From Gimesia aquarii (GTDB taxonomy: Bacteria > Planctomycetota > Planctomycetia > Planctomycetales > Planctomycetaceae): a stretch of 64,000 nucleotides of DNA. The notes under the pieces are model-generated. The model made no database searches, was not told the DNA's origin, and saw only the letters and a list, made by a program, of their open reading frames with translations. A program made the translations under genes and the position numbers. Position 1 is the stretch's first letter; the number at the start of each line of letters is the position of its first letter. Shown here piece after piece: positions 37,763-46,173 of the stretch. The stretch covers positions 1,528,528-1,592,527 of the forward strand of contig NZ_CP037422.1 in assembly GCF_007748175.1 (NCBI RefSeq), written 5' to 3'.

Positions 37763-38779
37763 ATGAGCCTTCACGTTACCGAATTTCTGTTAAATCCCAC
37801 TCAACACGAGCTTGGGCCAGTTATCATCCTGTTTGGTGATGATCGGTATATGAAACAGGAGGCGATTAAAGCCATTGAACCAATCGTGCTGGGGGATGAA
37901 GAAGACACGAGCCTCACGCGTTTTGAAGGGAAACGACTCCAAAATGAGTTGCCGCCTTCTGCTTTGTTTGATGAATTGAAAACCGTTTCCATGTGGGGAG
38001 ACAAGCGGCTGGTGATTATTGACGAAGCCGAAAAATATGTGTCTGCATTCCGTAGCAAGCTGGAAAAATATCTTGAATCACCCTCTAAGAGCTCAATCCT
38101 GGTTCTGGATGTGAAATCCTGGAGTAAGTCAACACGGCTGGCAAAACTTGTTGCCAAAATTGGTTTAGATCTCGAATGCAAAGAGTTAAAAGGGGGGCCA
38201 TTAGCAAAATGGATTTCCGATACTGCGGGCAAGATACACCAAAAACAGATTTCACGTGATGCTGCTTTGTTGTTGATTGAAATGGTGGGAACTCATTGTG
38301 GACAAATTCATCAAGAATTAGAAAAATTAGCCACTTTTGTAGGAGACCAGCCGCGGATTGGCCCTGATGATATTCGCGCGGTCGTTGGAGGATGGAAAGC
38401 TGAAACAACCTGGGCCATGACGGGAGCGCTGCGTGATGGAAATATCAGCGATGCACTCCGATATCTAGACCATTTATTAATCGCAGGCGAAGCACCACAG
38501 AAAATACTGGGAGGACTGACGTTCGTCTGGAGAAAGTACTTTAAAGCGGCTCAGCTGGCGGTACAGGGAACCCCTTTAAAACAGGCATTAAAAGAGGCTG
38601 GAGTCTTTCCCCGAGACATTGATTCTTCTGACAGATACCTGCGGCGATTGAGTCGACAGCGGGCGGAAAAAATCAGCCAATGGTTACTTAATACCGATCT
38701 CAATCTCAAAGGAAATAGCCGTCTGGCACCGAGACTCGAATTGGAACAACTGCTCTTTTTGTTAAGTGGTAAGCTCTGA
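37763..38779 (+). CDS. holA: DNA polymerase III delta subunit
   Basis: 338 aa. It is the clamp-loader delta subunit that opens the beta clamp. HolA layout: VIILFGDDRYMKQEAIKAI at the start of domain I, SLTRFEGKRL, then SMWGDKRLVIIDEAEKYVSAF, with a non-functional P-loop as usual. The lid and collar follow: LLIEMVGTHCGQIHQELEKLATFVG, IRAVVGGWKAETTWAMTGALRDGN, and a C-terminal helical collar. Length is normal. The start ATG 37763 has only a weak upstream site (AAGAG). Confidence 0.92.
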   Translation: MSLHVTEFLLNPTQHELGPVIILFGDDRYMKQEAIKAIEPIVLGDEEDTSLTRFEGKRLQNELPPSALFDELKTVSMWGDKRLVIIDEAEKYVSAFRSKLEKYLESPSKSSILVLDVKSWSKSTRLAKLVAKIGLDLECKELKGGPLAKWISDTAGKIHQKQISRDAALLLIEMVGTHCGQIHQELEKLATFVGDQPRIGPDDIRAVVGGWKAETTWAMTGALRDGNISDALRYLDHLLIAGEAPQKILGGLTFVWRKYFKAAQLAVQGTPLKQALKEAGVFPRDIDSSDRYLRRLSRQRAEKISQWLLNTDLNLKGNSRLAPRLELEQLLFLLSGKL

Positions 38780-39012
38780 TTGGGACGTAAACAAAGTGCC
38801 ACAAGAAGTTTGTCATTGTCTTGTTACTTTGAAAACTTCCTTTCAGAATTCCTGGAATCTGCCCAGAATGAATCTTGTCATGAATCGGCTACGGGGGTAT
38901 AAAGCATCGTTCATAAGGTTTTTGCGAAACTCACTGATACTGTCAGAACCTTGCAGTGATTGATAACGTTTCGTACTTCTATTGGGATCTCAGACGCACA
39001 TTGAGGTGAAGC

Positions 39013-39438
39013 ATGTCGTCCGAATTCAATGATCCAGATGATGCATCTAGCATCTACGAGGAAGCTCCTCTGGAAGCTGATCGTCATAAATGGATCGAAA
39101 GCCAAAAGACGGGCTTTGATCTGGGCAAGTTTGCTATTTCTGACTGGTATGCAAATCATTGGTACTACTTTTGCATGGTCAAGAAAATAGAGCATTTGTT
39201 AGGAAATCGATGCTGGCAGGAGTTCAGCGATACCCGTTTTGGGTTTCTAAAGTCGCTTAATCTGGAAGATGACCTGTTAGCAGACTTAATCCTGGACAGA
39301 ATCTTCTGGTTACGAATGGAAAACCTGGACATCATAATCTGGGCCAGAGAGTGGAATTTACCACTTGAGCGTGTTATGGAGATACTCGAGCTAATCGATA
39401 TCAATTCTGCACGCCTTGAAGAACCAGCGTTGTCCTGA
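39013..39438 (+). CDS. Conserved-looking hypothetical protein, murJ partner
   Basis: 141 aa, GAGGTG upstream of ATG 39013. The composition is rich in Trp, acidic and aliphatic residues, with no membrane helix or signal. Segments such as WYANHWYYFCMVKKIEHLLGN and RMENLDIIIWAREWNLP suggest a small helical cytosolic protein. I recognise no family. It ends 15 bp before murJ, so it is almost certainly co-transcribed with it and may relate to cell envelope or division. Confidence 0.7.
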   Translation: MSSEFNDPDDASSIYEEAPLEADRHKWIESQKTGFDLGKFAISDWYANHWYYFCMVKKIEHLLGNRCWQEFSDTRFGFLKSLNLEDDLLADLILDRIFWLRMENLDIIIWAREWNLPLERVMEILELIDINSARLEEPALS

Positions 39439-39453
39439 ATCAATTTGTAAATA

Positions 39454-41139
39454 ATGGATGATTCGAAACCACCTTCGCTCTCTGAAGAAGAACAATCTCA
39501 GGTGGTTGACGATGACCATCCGCGCGGATTATTCACCGGCCTCCGAACTGTCAGTCTATTGACATTATTGAGCCGAGTATTGGGAATGATCCGTGATATC
39601 GGTATGGCAACTTTGTTCGGCAACGGGCCGATCATGGATTCTTTTTCGGTCGCTTTTAAATTGCCAAATCTCGCCCGACGTCTGTTAGGAGAAGGGGCGC
39701 TTTCAACGGCTTTTTTGCCGACCTACATTCGTGAACTGGAGCAGAATGGTCGCGATGATTCGTGGAAGCTGGTGACGGCTGTTCTATTCTGGTTGATGAT
39801 CTTCTGCTTTTTGGTGGTAGCTTTCGGCGAAGGATTTCTGGTTTTGATGAGCGGAGTGGCAGCTCCAAATTCCGAATCGCAGCTTTTGTTCTGGTTGGCT
39901 GGATTACTATTACCGTATTTAATTTTGATTTGTTTGGCAGCTCAGATCAATGCCACACTGCATGCGTTAAACCATTTTTCGATACCGGCACTACTGCCCA
40001 CAGTTTTGAATCTGTTCTGGATGGTTGGAATTTGGCTGATCGCCCCATTTTTTTCAGATGCGCAAACCAAAATCACTGTGATCTGTCTTTCAATATTGAT
40101 GGGAGGTGTCGTTCAATTATTGTTGCCATTTTTGAAGTTGTTACAGTTGGGGTATCGCCCTCGCATGCAATGGCAGAGCGGTTTCGAGCAAGTTCAAACC
40201 ATCGCAGTTATCATGGCTCCGATTGTTGTTGGGCTTTCAATTACCCAACTCAATACTTTAATTGATAGCCTTTTGGCCTGGGGTATGGCTAAGCCGGAAG
40301 GAATATCTGCGGCCAGTTCAGATACGTCCCTTCCATTCTGGCAAATTTTTGAATCGGGGACGGCTTCTGCTTTATATTTCGGTCAAAGAATGTACCAGTT
40401 TCCGCTAGGAGTCTTCGGGGTTGCTTTGGGGACAGTGCTTTATCCCCGACTTTCTCGTCATGCAGAACGAAAAAACGAAGACTTATTACGCCAGGATTTG
40501 ACATTGGGACTGCAATTAGTTCTGGGCGTCGGACTACCCGCCAGTCTGGGACTATATTTAATGGCGGAACCCTTGTCTTTGCTCTTGTTTCAATATGGTG
40601 ATTTCGATGTACATGACGCATTTCAAACGGCTGAAATGATTCGTTATTATGGTGTGGGAGTCTTTGCATTTATGGCGGTTTTGATTTTGAATCGTGGATT
40701 CTATGCCATTGGCGATACGCGGACTCCGGTTCGCATTGGTGTTTTGATTGTTGTTGTTAATCTGCTTTTAAATTTGTTATTCATTTGGTGGCTGAAAGGA
40801 AAAGGGCTTGCGCTGGCGACTTCTCTGGCAGCAATGATTCAATCAGGGCTCAGCATCTGGCTGATCAGGGAAAAAATAGGCTCCCTCGATTTTTCGAAAA
40901 TTATGCGAACCTGTTTAAGAGCTGGCCTGGCAACCATTATCATGGCGATTGTGATCATTGCTGAGTTGCAGATCATCTCACCGGCAACTCAGTTTTTTTA
41001 TCGCTTGTTACGGGTATTCATTCCCGTCAGTTCAGCTGTGGTAGTTTACCTCCTGTTGGTTCGTCTGTTGGGAATACAGGAAATTCTGACCCTTCTGGGG
41101 GCTGGCAAAAACTCTGTTGAACATCATCCCAAATCTTGA
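39454..41139 (+). CDS. murJ: Lipid II flippase MurJ
   Basis: 561 aa, about 13-14 membrane helices. MVF/MATE-like fold with the MurJ start TVSLLTLLSRVLGMIRDIGMATLFG and the FKLPNLARRLLGEGALSTAFLP block, which carries the conserved Arg and Glu residues. Further matches are MYQFPLGVFGVALGTVLYPRLSRHA and FYAIGDTRTPVRIGV. It flips undecaprenyl-linked peptidoglycan precursor across the inner membrane, consistent with planctomycetes retaining peptidoglycan. It is followed by a terminator shared with the opposing gene. Confidence 0.95.
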   Translation: MDDSKPPSLSEEEQSQVVDDDHPRGLFTGLRTVSLLTLLSRVLGMIRDIGMATLFGNGPIMDSFSVAFKLPNLARRLLGEGALSTAFLPTYIRELEQNGRDDSWKLVTAVLFWLMIFCFLVVAFGEGFLVLMSGVAAPNSESQLLFWLAGLLLPYLILICLAAQINATLHALNHFSIPALLPTVLNLFWMVGIWLIAPFFSDAQTKITVICLSILMGGVVQLLLPFLKLLQLGYRPRMQWQSGFEQVQTIAVIMAPIVVGLSITQLNTLIDSLLAWGMAKPEGISAASSDTSLPFWQIFESGTASALYFGQRMYQFPLGVFGVALGTVLYPRLSRHAERKNEDLLRQDLTLGLQLVLGVGLPASLGLYLMAEPLSLLLFQYGDFDVHDAFQTAEMIRYYGVGVFAFMAVLILNRGFYAIGDTRTPVRIGVLIVVVNLLLNLLFIWWLKGKGLALATSLAAMIQSGLSIWLIREKIGSLDFSKIMRTCLRAGLATIIMAIVIIAELQIISPATQFFYRLLRVFIPVSSAVVVYLLLVRLLGIQEILTLLGAGKNSVEHHPKS

Positions 41140-41154
41140 AGGATAGCGAAAAAA

Positions 41155-41192
41155 GAAAAGCCCACTCGCGTTACCGAGAGGGCTTAATTTAT
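41155..41192. terminator. Bidirectional terminator between murJ and the DUF1559 gene
   Basis: AAGCCCACTCG (41159-41169) and CGAGAGGGCTT (41175-41185) pair over 11 positions with one mismatch and a 5-nt loop. A T-rich tail follows on the plus strand (AATTTATTTT) and a stronger one on the minus strand (TTTTCTTTTTT). It lies between two convergent stops. Confidence 0.85.
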
Positions 41193-41215
41193 TTTAATCC
41201 GATCAAATTTTAATA

Positions 41216-42253
41216 TTAAAACTCACCGATGACTTCCCCACCACTGCGGGTACTCAGTGCGCGGTATGTATTCAGATCGATATTTTCACTGAGTGATCGA
41301 ACTGAACCATCCATTAGCATGGCATGCACTATTCCAATGTGATAGCTACGAGCCGTTATAGCGGCATAGGTGGGGCTGGTGCAACTTTTTGCTTCCCGGC
41401 AAGCGGTAAAGTCGCCCGCATCAAGAGCACCGGTGGCTCCCGTAACGGCCACTTTGGTATTTGGAGGAAGTGTACTGGTAAATCCAGTTTGATGTACCCG
41501 GCCATCGACCCACTCAGTATGACCAGTGTTCCCTTTATTGTCACCGCTCATTAAAGCTTCAACACCACTGGCAGTATCTGGAATTGTAGATGAACCTGCG
41601 TTACCATCTCGATTGTATGCAGTAAATGCTTTCACTTCAGCAAAGCCAATCGTATTCGTCATCCCATCTGTGAAGTCACGTGGCTTGGTTTTACTATTGG
41701 GATAAAAGGCTCCATCACCACCACTGAGACTGGAATTGGTAAAGACACGCCAGGTTCCTCCGTTGTATCCATAGCTGATCGGATAGTGTATGGGGGCACC
41801 AGTCGTCGAGTCAGTGCGAGATTTATCATTGATCTCGCTGGGACAGAGGAAGAAGGGGGTGCGTGTAATTGCAATATTGGCGTTAACGGGTGCTTGATAG
41901 CCGACTGTGAAATCAATGTTGTTGTAAAGGTTTGCTCCGTCAGCATACGGAAGAATGCGAGCATGAATTGACCATTGCCCGCCATCCGTGTATCCACCGG
42001 CTCCATCTGGGCCAACACAGAAGGCAGGGGGGAATGCTGTGAAAGCACTCAGATAGTTATGCAAAGCCAAACCGATTTGCTTCAAATTATTTTTACATTG
42101 GCTACGACGAGCAGCCTCACGTGCCTGTTGAACGGCGGGTAAGAGAAGTGCGATCAGGATCGCAATAATGGCGATGACTACCAGAAGCTCAATCAACGTA
42201 AAGCCATGTTTGTTTACACCAATAGCCCGATATTTTTGGGTACGTTGTCCCAT
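41216..42253 (-). CDS. DUF1559 prepilin-like secreted protein (second copy)
   Basis: The frame is open to a TTG at 42316, but ATG 42253 ([24 protein letters not shown]) has AGAGGAAG upstream and a proper short prepilin leader, giving 345 aa. The helix [19 protein letters not shown] is followed by [25 protein letters not shown], and the protein ends with [18 protein letters not shown] (H-x9-DG-like). Like other members it is presumably exported as a pseudopilin-like surface protein. It is unlinked to a sigma factor here and is preceded by 29-bp repeats. Confidence 0.9.
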   Translation of the reverse strand: MGQRTQKYRAIGVNKHGFTLIELLVVIAIIAILIALLLPAVQQAREAARRSQCKNNLKQIGLALHNYLSAFTAFPPAFCVGPDGAGGYTDGGQWSIHARILPYADGANLYNNIDFTVGYQAPVNANIAITRTPFFLCPSEINDKSRTDSTTGAPIHYPISYGYNGGTWRVFTNSSLSGGDGAFYPNSKTKPRDFTDGMTNTIGFAEVKAFTAYNRDGNAGSSTIPDTASGVEALMSGDNKGNTGHTEWVDGRVHQTGFTSTLPPNTKVAVTGATGALDAGDFTACREAKSCTSPTYAAITARSYHIGIVHAMLMDGSVRSLSENIDLNTYRALSTRSGGEVIGEF

Positions 42254-42283
42254 TTCTTTTCTTCCTCTAAAAAAAAGATGATG

Positions 42284-42370
42284 ACAACGTGCTGATACTC
42301 TATATTGGGCAAACAACGTGCTGACAATCGATATTGTTCAGACAACGTGTTCATTACCAATTAATGTGCA
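42284..42370. repeat. Three 29-bp direct repeats upstream of the DUF1559 gene
   Basis: Units start at 42284, 42313 and 42342, exactly 29 bp apart, each opening with ACAACGTG(C/T)T. Units 1 and 2 also share CTGA at the same offset and a TATATTG/ATATTGTTC-like second half; unit 3 keeps only the first ~10 bases. They lie 30-117 bp before ATG 42253, in the promoter zone of the minus-strand gene, so they may be regulator-binding iterons. Confidence 0.6.
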
Positions 42371-42665
42371 TTTGATACGGGTTGTATCTGCTTGGGTAGC
42401 CGTCTTGTCGTTAATTCAAATGATTCATCGAGACTTGAAAGCCAATCTTTGTTGACATTGAGTCTCAAGTTCATTATGTTAGCCACCTGTGATCATGTCT
42501 GCAAGTAGTATTAAAGTTTATTTTTCACATTTTTTGATGTGTAAATGAGCTAAGCAGACAGGTTTGGAAAATACTGCAATGAGTGGCATTCTGATTTGTT
42601 CAAGAGGAATGCTTGGGGCGCATTGGAGTGCAAGAAAAGACTCTTTTTCGTTATTTTTAAGACTA
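42371..42665. other. Divergent region between the DUF1559 and hemP genes
   Basis: It contains the promoter at 42452-42480. An in-frame extension of the hemP frame (from ATG 42579 or a start at 42564) exists but has no HemP-like sequence, so I treat it as leader. Nothing else was recognised. Confidence 0.4.
42452..42480 (+). promoter_or_regulatory. Sigma70-like promoter with internal palindrome upstream of hemP
   Basis: TTGACA (42452-42457, perfect -35), a 17-nt spacer, then TATGTT (42475-42480, 4/6 match to -10). The spacer contains the inverted repeat TTGAG-T-CTCAA (42458-42468) directly after the -35, a good place for a repressor. The predicted leader to ATG 42666 is ~180 nt. Confidence 0.5.
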
Positions 42666-42848
42666 ATGAGTGAACAAAATAATCTCAATCACGACGCGCC
42701 CGCTCCTAATGAAGACTTTCCTTCAGATGCAGACGTAATCAGTTCAGAAACGATTCTCAAAGGTAATCAGGAAGTATTGATTCAACATGGTGAAATCGTT
42801 TACCGCTTGCGAATTACGCAGAATGGGAAACTGATCCTTTGTAAATAA
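42666..42848 (+). CDS. hemP: Hemin uptake protein HemP-like
   Basis: 60 aa from ATG 42666 (MSEQNNLNHDAP). The frame can be extended to 42564, but the extra 34 residues look unlike the family. The C-terminal half ISSETILKGNQEVLIQHGE then YRLRITQNGKLIL matches the HemP signature (xxSxxLxxGxxxxxIxHxxxxYxLRxTxxGKLILxK). HemP is a tiny protein linked to heme/iron acquisition and its regulation in proteobacteria; its role in planctomycetes is untested. It has a sigma70-like promoter with a palindrome upstream. Confidence 0.8.
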   Translation: MSEQNNLNHDAPAPNEDFPSDADVISSETILKGNQEVLIQHGEIVYRLRITQNGKLILCK

Positions 42849-42917
42849 GAGGCCCTGATTACATGCAAAGCAGGTAATTTATCAGATATCGGTCCGCAAT
42901 TTCGAAATGGCTGGTCT

Positions 42918-43538
42918 CTAATTCGAAAAGGCGGCCTGCAGGCTTTCGAGCATGTCCTGTTCCAGAGCAGGGTCGCGTCCCCGGGGAATCCAGCCAGACG
43001 GTTGTGCTTGCTCTTGTACAAGGTTCAAGTCGCGTCTGAGGCTGAGATCTTGCTCAAACGTCGCTCCACCTGGGGCACTTGACGTTTGGGTATGGACATC
43101 TTCGATCTCTTTGAAGGCTTCAACTCCAAGCAAATAACCCCCTTCTATAGGAGTGACGCTCACGAAAACTCGGCGTCTGATCGACTGCAGACTGCTCTCC
43201 AACTTGTTATCGAAACCAACTGAATCAGCATGCCAGGGTTCAAGAAAATTCGAGCCGACTTTGTATTCAGTCTGAATCATGCCATCCAGTTTATTTTCAC
43301 GCGCGATCTGAAACTTATAGTTATGAATAATGTCGACGACCCGTTCCCAAACTACATCTTGATTTGTCCCCGAAACTTGAATTGGATTTGAAGCAGGAAG
43401 GGGCGCAGCCTGATTCCAGCCTGATGCACAGCCGGTGCACAGAATACATAAGACGATTATTTTCAGGAAGTTACATAGCATTTCCAGATGCCGATAGTCG
43501 GACTGCTTCATGAAATGCGGAGTCTGTAACAGACTCAA
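42918..43538 (-). CDS. Lipoprotein of unknown function
   Basis: Up to 206 aa from 43538. The leader LCNFLKIIVLCILCTGCAS ends in a lipobox (LCTGC). Internal starts at Met10 (MKQSDYRHLEM) or Met20 would give a more normal lipoprotein signal, so the true start may be 43511 or 43481. The mature domain (TNQDVVWERVVDIIHNYKFQIARENKLDG, quoted in part as VVWERVVDIIHNYKF) with RRRVFVSVTPIEGGYLLGVEAFKE is a compact alpha/beta domain resembling outer-membrane lipoprotein folds. Family not recognised. It is convergent with hemP. Confidence 0.75.
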   Translation of the reverse strand: MSLLQTPHFMKQSDYRHLEMLCNFLKIIVLCILCTGCASGWNQAAPLPASNPIQVSGTNQDVVWERVVDIIHNYKFQIARENKLDGMIQTEYKVGSNFLEPWHADSVGFDNKLESSLQSIRRRVFVSVTPIEGGYLLGVEAFKEIEDVHTQTSSAPGGATFEQDLSLRRDLNLVQEQAQPSGWIPRGRDPALEQDMLESLQAAFSN

Positions 43539-43777
43539 ATCAGAGCAGTGACGTTGTGGTTACTTTCGAAGGGCAAGTGAATGGGGATGGTCTCAATTTC
43601 TTTTAAATGCTTGAGAAGTTTCCCAGATTGATAATTCTGAAGCAAGATCACTTTAAAAATCCCTTTGTTATGTTTGTTCAATAACTTCCCAAGCCTACTC
43701 TCGGAATCATCTTCTGTTTAGAATATTGTTTGAAGTGACTGTCATAAAACGTCTTAAACACTTTACAGGTAAGCATC

Positions 43778-45088
43778 ATGGAATACTTTGCAGATATCCC
43801 CCCCATTCAGTATGAAGGCCCACAGAGCAAAAATTCACTTGCATTCAAGCACTACAATCCAGAAGAGATCATCGAAGGCCAATCAATGCGAGATCTTTTT
43901 CGGTTCAGCATCTGTTACTGGCATACATTTCGAGGTACCGGGAGTGACCCATTTGGAGCGGGGACGCTGCAGCGTCCCTGGGACGATGGTTCAGATTCTG
44001 TCGAAAATGCGCTGAAGCGCGTCGATGTCGCATTCGAATTCTTTGAAAAACTGCAAGCCCCTTATTACTGTTTTCATGATAAAGATGTTTCTCCGGATGG
44101 TGAAACTTTAAAAGAGGCAAACGAGAACTTAGATCGGATCGCGGACAAGCTCCTGGAAGCCCAGGAACGTACTGGTATCAAGCTGTTATGGGGAACTGCG
44201 AATATGTTCTCTCATCCCCGTTTTATGCATGGTGCTGCTACCAGTCCGAATGCGGATGTTTTCGCTTATGCAGCAGCTCAAGTGAAAAAAGCGATGGAAG
44301 TCACTCATCGCTTGGGGGGCGAAAACTATGTGTTTTGGGGTGGCCGTGAAGGCTATATGAATCTGTTTAATACCGATATGAAACGTGAACTGGACCATTT
44401 AGCGCGGTTCATGCATTTAGCTGTCGAACATGCTCAGAAGATCGGCTTCAAGGGACAGTTTCTCTTTGAACCCAAACCTAAAGAACCCACAAAGCATCAA
44501 TATGACTTTGATGCTGCCGCCTGTTTGAATTTCTTGCGAGCCAATGATCTGTTAGATCATGTGAAATTGAATATCGAAACGAACCATGCAACACTGGCAG
44601 GTCATACTATGATGCACGAGTTGGTTTACTCTTCGATACAGGGGGCTCTTGGAAGTATTGATGCCAATACGGGTGACCTGTTACTTGGTTGGGACACCGA
44701 TCAATTTCCGACCGACATTTATTTGACAACACAGTGTATGCTTGCAATTCTTGATCAGGGGGGACTGGCTCCCGGTGGTGTCAATTTTGATGCGAAAGTA
44801 AGACGAGAAAGCTTCGAGCCGATCGATTTATTTTATGCTCACATCGGTGGTATGGACGCTTTTGCCCGTGGTGCGAAAATTGCGGCACAGATTCGGAAAG
44901 ATGGTATCCTTTCTGATTTTGTTGCCAAACGTTACGCGAGCTATGATGAAGGCATCGGGCAACAAATTGAATCGGGCAGTGTCTCTTTTACTGATCTGGA
45001 AGCTTACATGCTGGAGAAAGGAGACTCTGCTCCCAATCTAAGTGGTCGTCAGGAATGGATCGAAAACGTAATCAACGACTACCTTTAA
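43778..45088 (+). CDS. xylA: Xylose isomerase
   Basis: 436 aa. It interconverts D-xylose and D-xylulose (also glucose/fructose). Class II family features: [20 protein letters not shown], the catalytic His/Asp region [13 protein letters not shown], the metal ligands in [18 protein letters not shown], and [19 protein letters not shown] and [12 protein letters not shown]. Length matches the long class II enzymes. No xylulokinase is adjacent, so the pathway is completed elsewhere. A strong terminator follows directly. Confidence 0.97.
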   Translation: MEYFADIPPIQYEGPQSKNSLAFKHYNPEEIIEGQSMRDLFRFSICYWHTFRGTGSDPFGAGTLQRPWDDGSDSVENALKRVDVAFEFFEKLQAPYYCFHDKDVSPDGETLKEANENLDRIADKLLEAQERTGIKLLWGTANMFSHPRFMHGAATSPNADVFAYAAAQVKKAMEVTHRLGGENYVFWGGREGYMNLFNTDMKRELDHLARFMHLAVEHAQKIGFKGQFLFEPKPKEPTKHQYDFDAAACLNFLRANDLLDHVKLNIETNHATLAGHTMMHELVYSSIQGALGSIDANTGDLLLGWDTDQFPTDIYLTTQCMLAILDQGGLAPGGVNFDAKVRRESFEPIDLFYAHIGGMDAFARGAKIAAQIRKDGILSDFVAKRYASYDEGIGQQIESGSVSFTDLEAYMLEKGDSAPNLSGRQEWIENVINDYL

Positions 45089-45115
45089 TAGAAGCTTAAC
45101 TTAGAGCTTAAAATC

Positions 45116-45154
45116 AACCCTCTGTGTTTGATGACTGCAGAGGGTTATTTTTTT
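45116..45154 (+). terminator. Rho-independent terminator after xylA
   Basis: AACCCTCTG (45116-45124) pairs with CAGAGGGTT (45138-45146) as a perfect 9-bp stem with a 13-nt loop, followed by ATTTTTTT. It lies 28 bp past the xylA stop. Confidence 0.9.
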
Positions 45155-45356
45155 GACGAGACGGAAGACAAATTTTTTACCGCTTACCTCAATTTCAGGA
45201 AGTATGCTTTAATCAGGACTTAAACAAATGCTGTATAGCAGATGTGATTCTATCGATATTGCCGATTTTCAGGTTTGTTCTGATTCGGTTTAAAAGTGTG
45301 AATCCGAGCTGTCGTCGTCGGATTCCCTGTTCGCATCACATGGTTGAGGATAAGTG

Positions 45357-45521
45357 ATGATTGAGACAATTTTGGATACGTGCCGAGAATATTCCAACTT
45401 TTATATCAATTACTTGAATAAGAGGTGGGATAATATTTCACCGATGGAATATGGGACCGTTTTGATTGTAATCGCTTTCATTGGTTGGTTGCTGATGCGA
45501 AATGGTGCCCGCAAAACCTGA
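45357..45521 (+). CDS. Small single-pass membrane protein (54 aa)
   Basis: ATG 45357 to TGA 45519-45521, preceded by GAGG 7-8 nt upstream. The N-terminal half (MIETILDTCREYSNFYINYL then NKRWDNISPMEYG) is amphipathic and cytosolic-looking. Residues ~34-47 (TVLIVIAFIGWLLM) form a membrane helix with a positively charged C-terminal end RNGARKT. This frame is too short for usual gene-calling. Coding is supported by the ribosome site and the clean helix-plus-basic tail, not by any recognised homologue. It lies after the xylA terminator, so it has its own promoter. Confidence 0.5.
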   Translation: MIETILDTCREYSNFYINYLNKRWDNISPMEYGTVLIVIAFIGWLLMRNGARKT

Positions 45522-45904
45522 TCAAATCTTCAAGTGGTCTTCGTAAATCATTCAGTGATAAGCAATCTGATTTGCTCCTTGTATTGCCCGATGATTCCCC
45601 TCCCTGGATTACTCTTGCTCGCTTCACGAAAATGACTAAGATTCCGTTCCTTCCCTTAGTCTGTAATTCAAAGATCCCAAATAGAACTGACTCTTTTTGG
45701 CTTTTTTTGGAAAACGATGCAATCAGTCAGAGTTCTGAATGCCGATGAATTTTAAACCTTGGGAAAACAGAAATTACTTTTGTTAAAAATATCTGAGTCA
45801 CGGTGAATTTTTAAATATTGATTTGAATCACCCGTCGACGATAGTGTTAACGATGCATACAATAGAACCAGTATTCTGTCATTTCAAATTCCGTCGGAGG
45901 ATCC
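45522..45904. other. AT-rich intergenic stretch
   Basis: An 87-codon plus-strand frame (45485-45748) overlaps the 54-residue gene and lacks a ribosome site or protein-like composition, so I do not call it. TACAAT at 45859-45864 is a -10-like hexamer ~50 bp before the candidate RNA below, without a good -35. Confidence 0.35.
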
Positions 45905-46050
45905 TAAACCTTAGCATGGACCGGAATCAATAGTGGTGAGTGCTTTGCACTACCCGATTCACCGTCCTTCTTGCAGCGACCCCACCGTCGCAATGTTATG
46001 ACAGTGATACTATGAAAGTCGTGATCTCATCGAGGCACGGCTTTTTTTAT
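45905..46050 (+). ncRNA. Candidate structured small RNA with intrinsic terminator
   Basis: There are three consecutive hairpins and no open frame. (1) GGTG (45935-45938) pairs with CACC (45960-45963), enclosing AGTGC-TTT-GCACT (45939-45951). (2) GCGAC (45976-45980) pairs with GTCGC (45987-45991) around CCCACC. (3) AAGTCGTG (46016-46023) pairs with CACGGCTT (46036-46043, one G-U pair), followed by seven T's ending at 46048, a typical intrinsic terminator. No known RNA family was recognised. It could also be the leader of the kinase gene starting at 46174, working as an attenuator or riboswitch-like element. The 5' end is a guess. Confidence 0.5.
46016..46048 (+). terminator. Intrinsic terminator upstream of the sensor kinase gene
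   Basis: An 8-bp stem (AAGTCGTG/CACGGCTT with one G-U pair), a 12-nt loop and a run of seven T's. No annotated gene ends just before it, which is why a small RNA or attenuated leader is proposed here. Confidence 0.7.
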
Positions 46051-46173
46051 TCACTAGTAACAGATTTGCATTAGATGCACCGTTTGAGATTGAAGTCGTT
46101 CGCAAAGAAAATTCTATTCGGTTCTTGAACCCTGTGTTTGAAACTGAGACAATCAGTGTTATAGCGCTCAACA

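Noticed and set aside
42254-42316. Upstream TTG start of the second DUF1559 gene
   Set aside because: The extra residues precede the prepilin leader, whereas ATG 42253 has AGAGGAAG and a proper leader length.
42284-42370. CRISPR-like array
   Set aside because: Only three degenerate copies of 29 bp with no spacer pattern, and no cas genes anywhere in the window.
42564-42665. N-terminal extension of the HemP frame
   Set aside because: Open but without any HemP-like sequence or a better ribosome site than ATG 42666.
45485-45748. 87-codon plus-strand open frame
   Set aside because: It overlaps the better-supported 54-residue gene in another frame, has no ribosome site, and its composition is not protein-like.
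45905-46050. SRP RNA, tmRNA or 6S RNA
   Set aside because: The SRP loop sequence, tRNA-like ends and large central bubble of these RNAs are not present.
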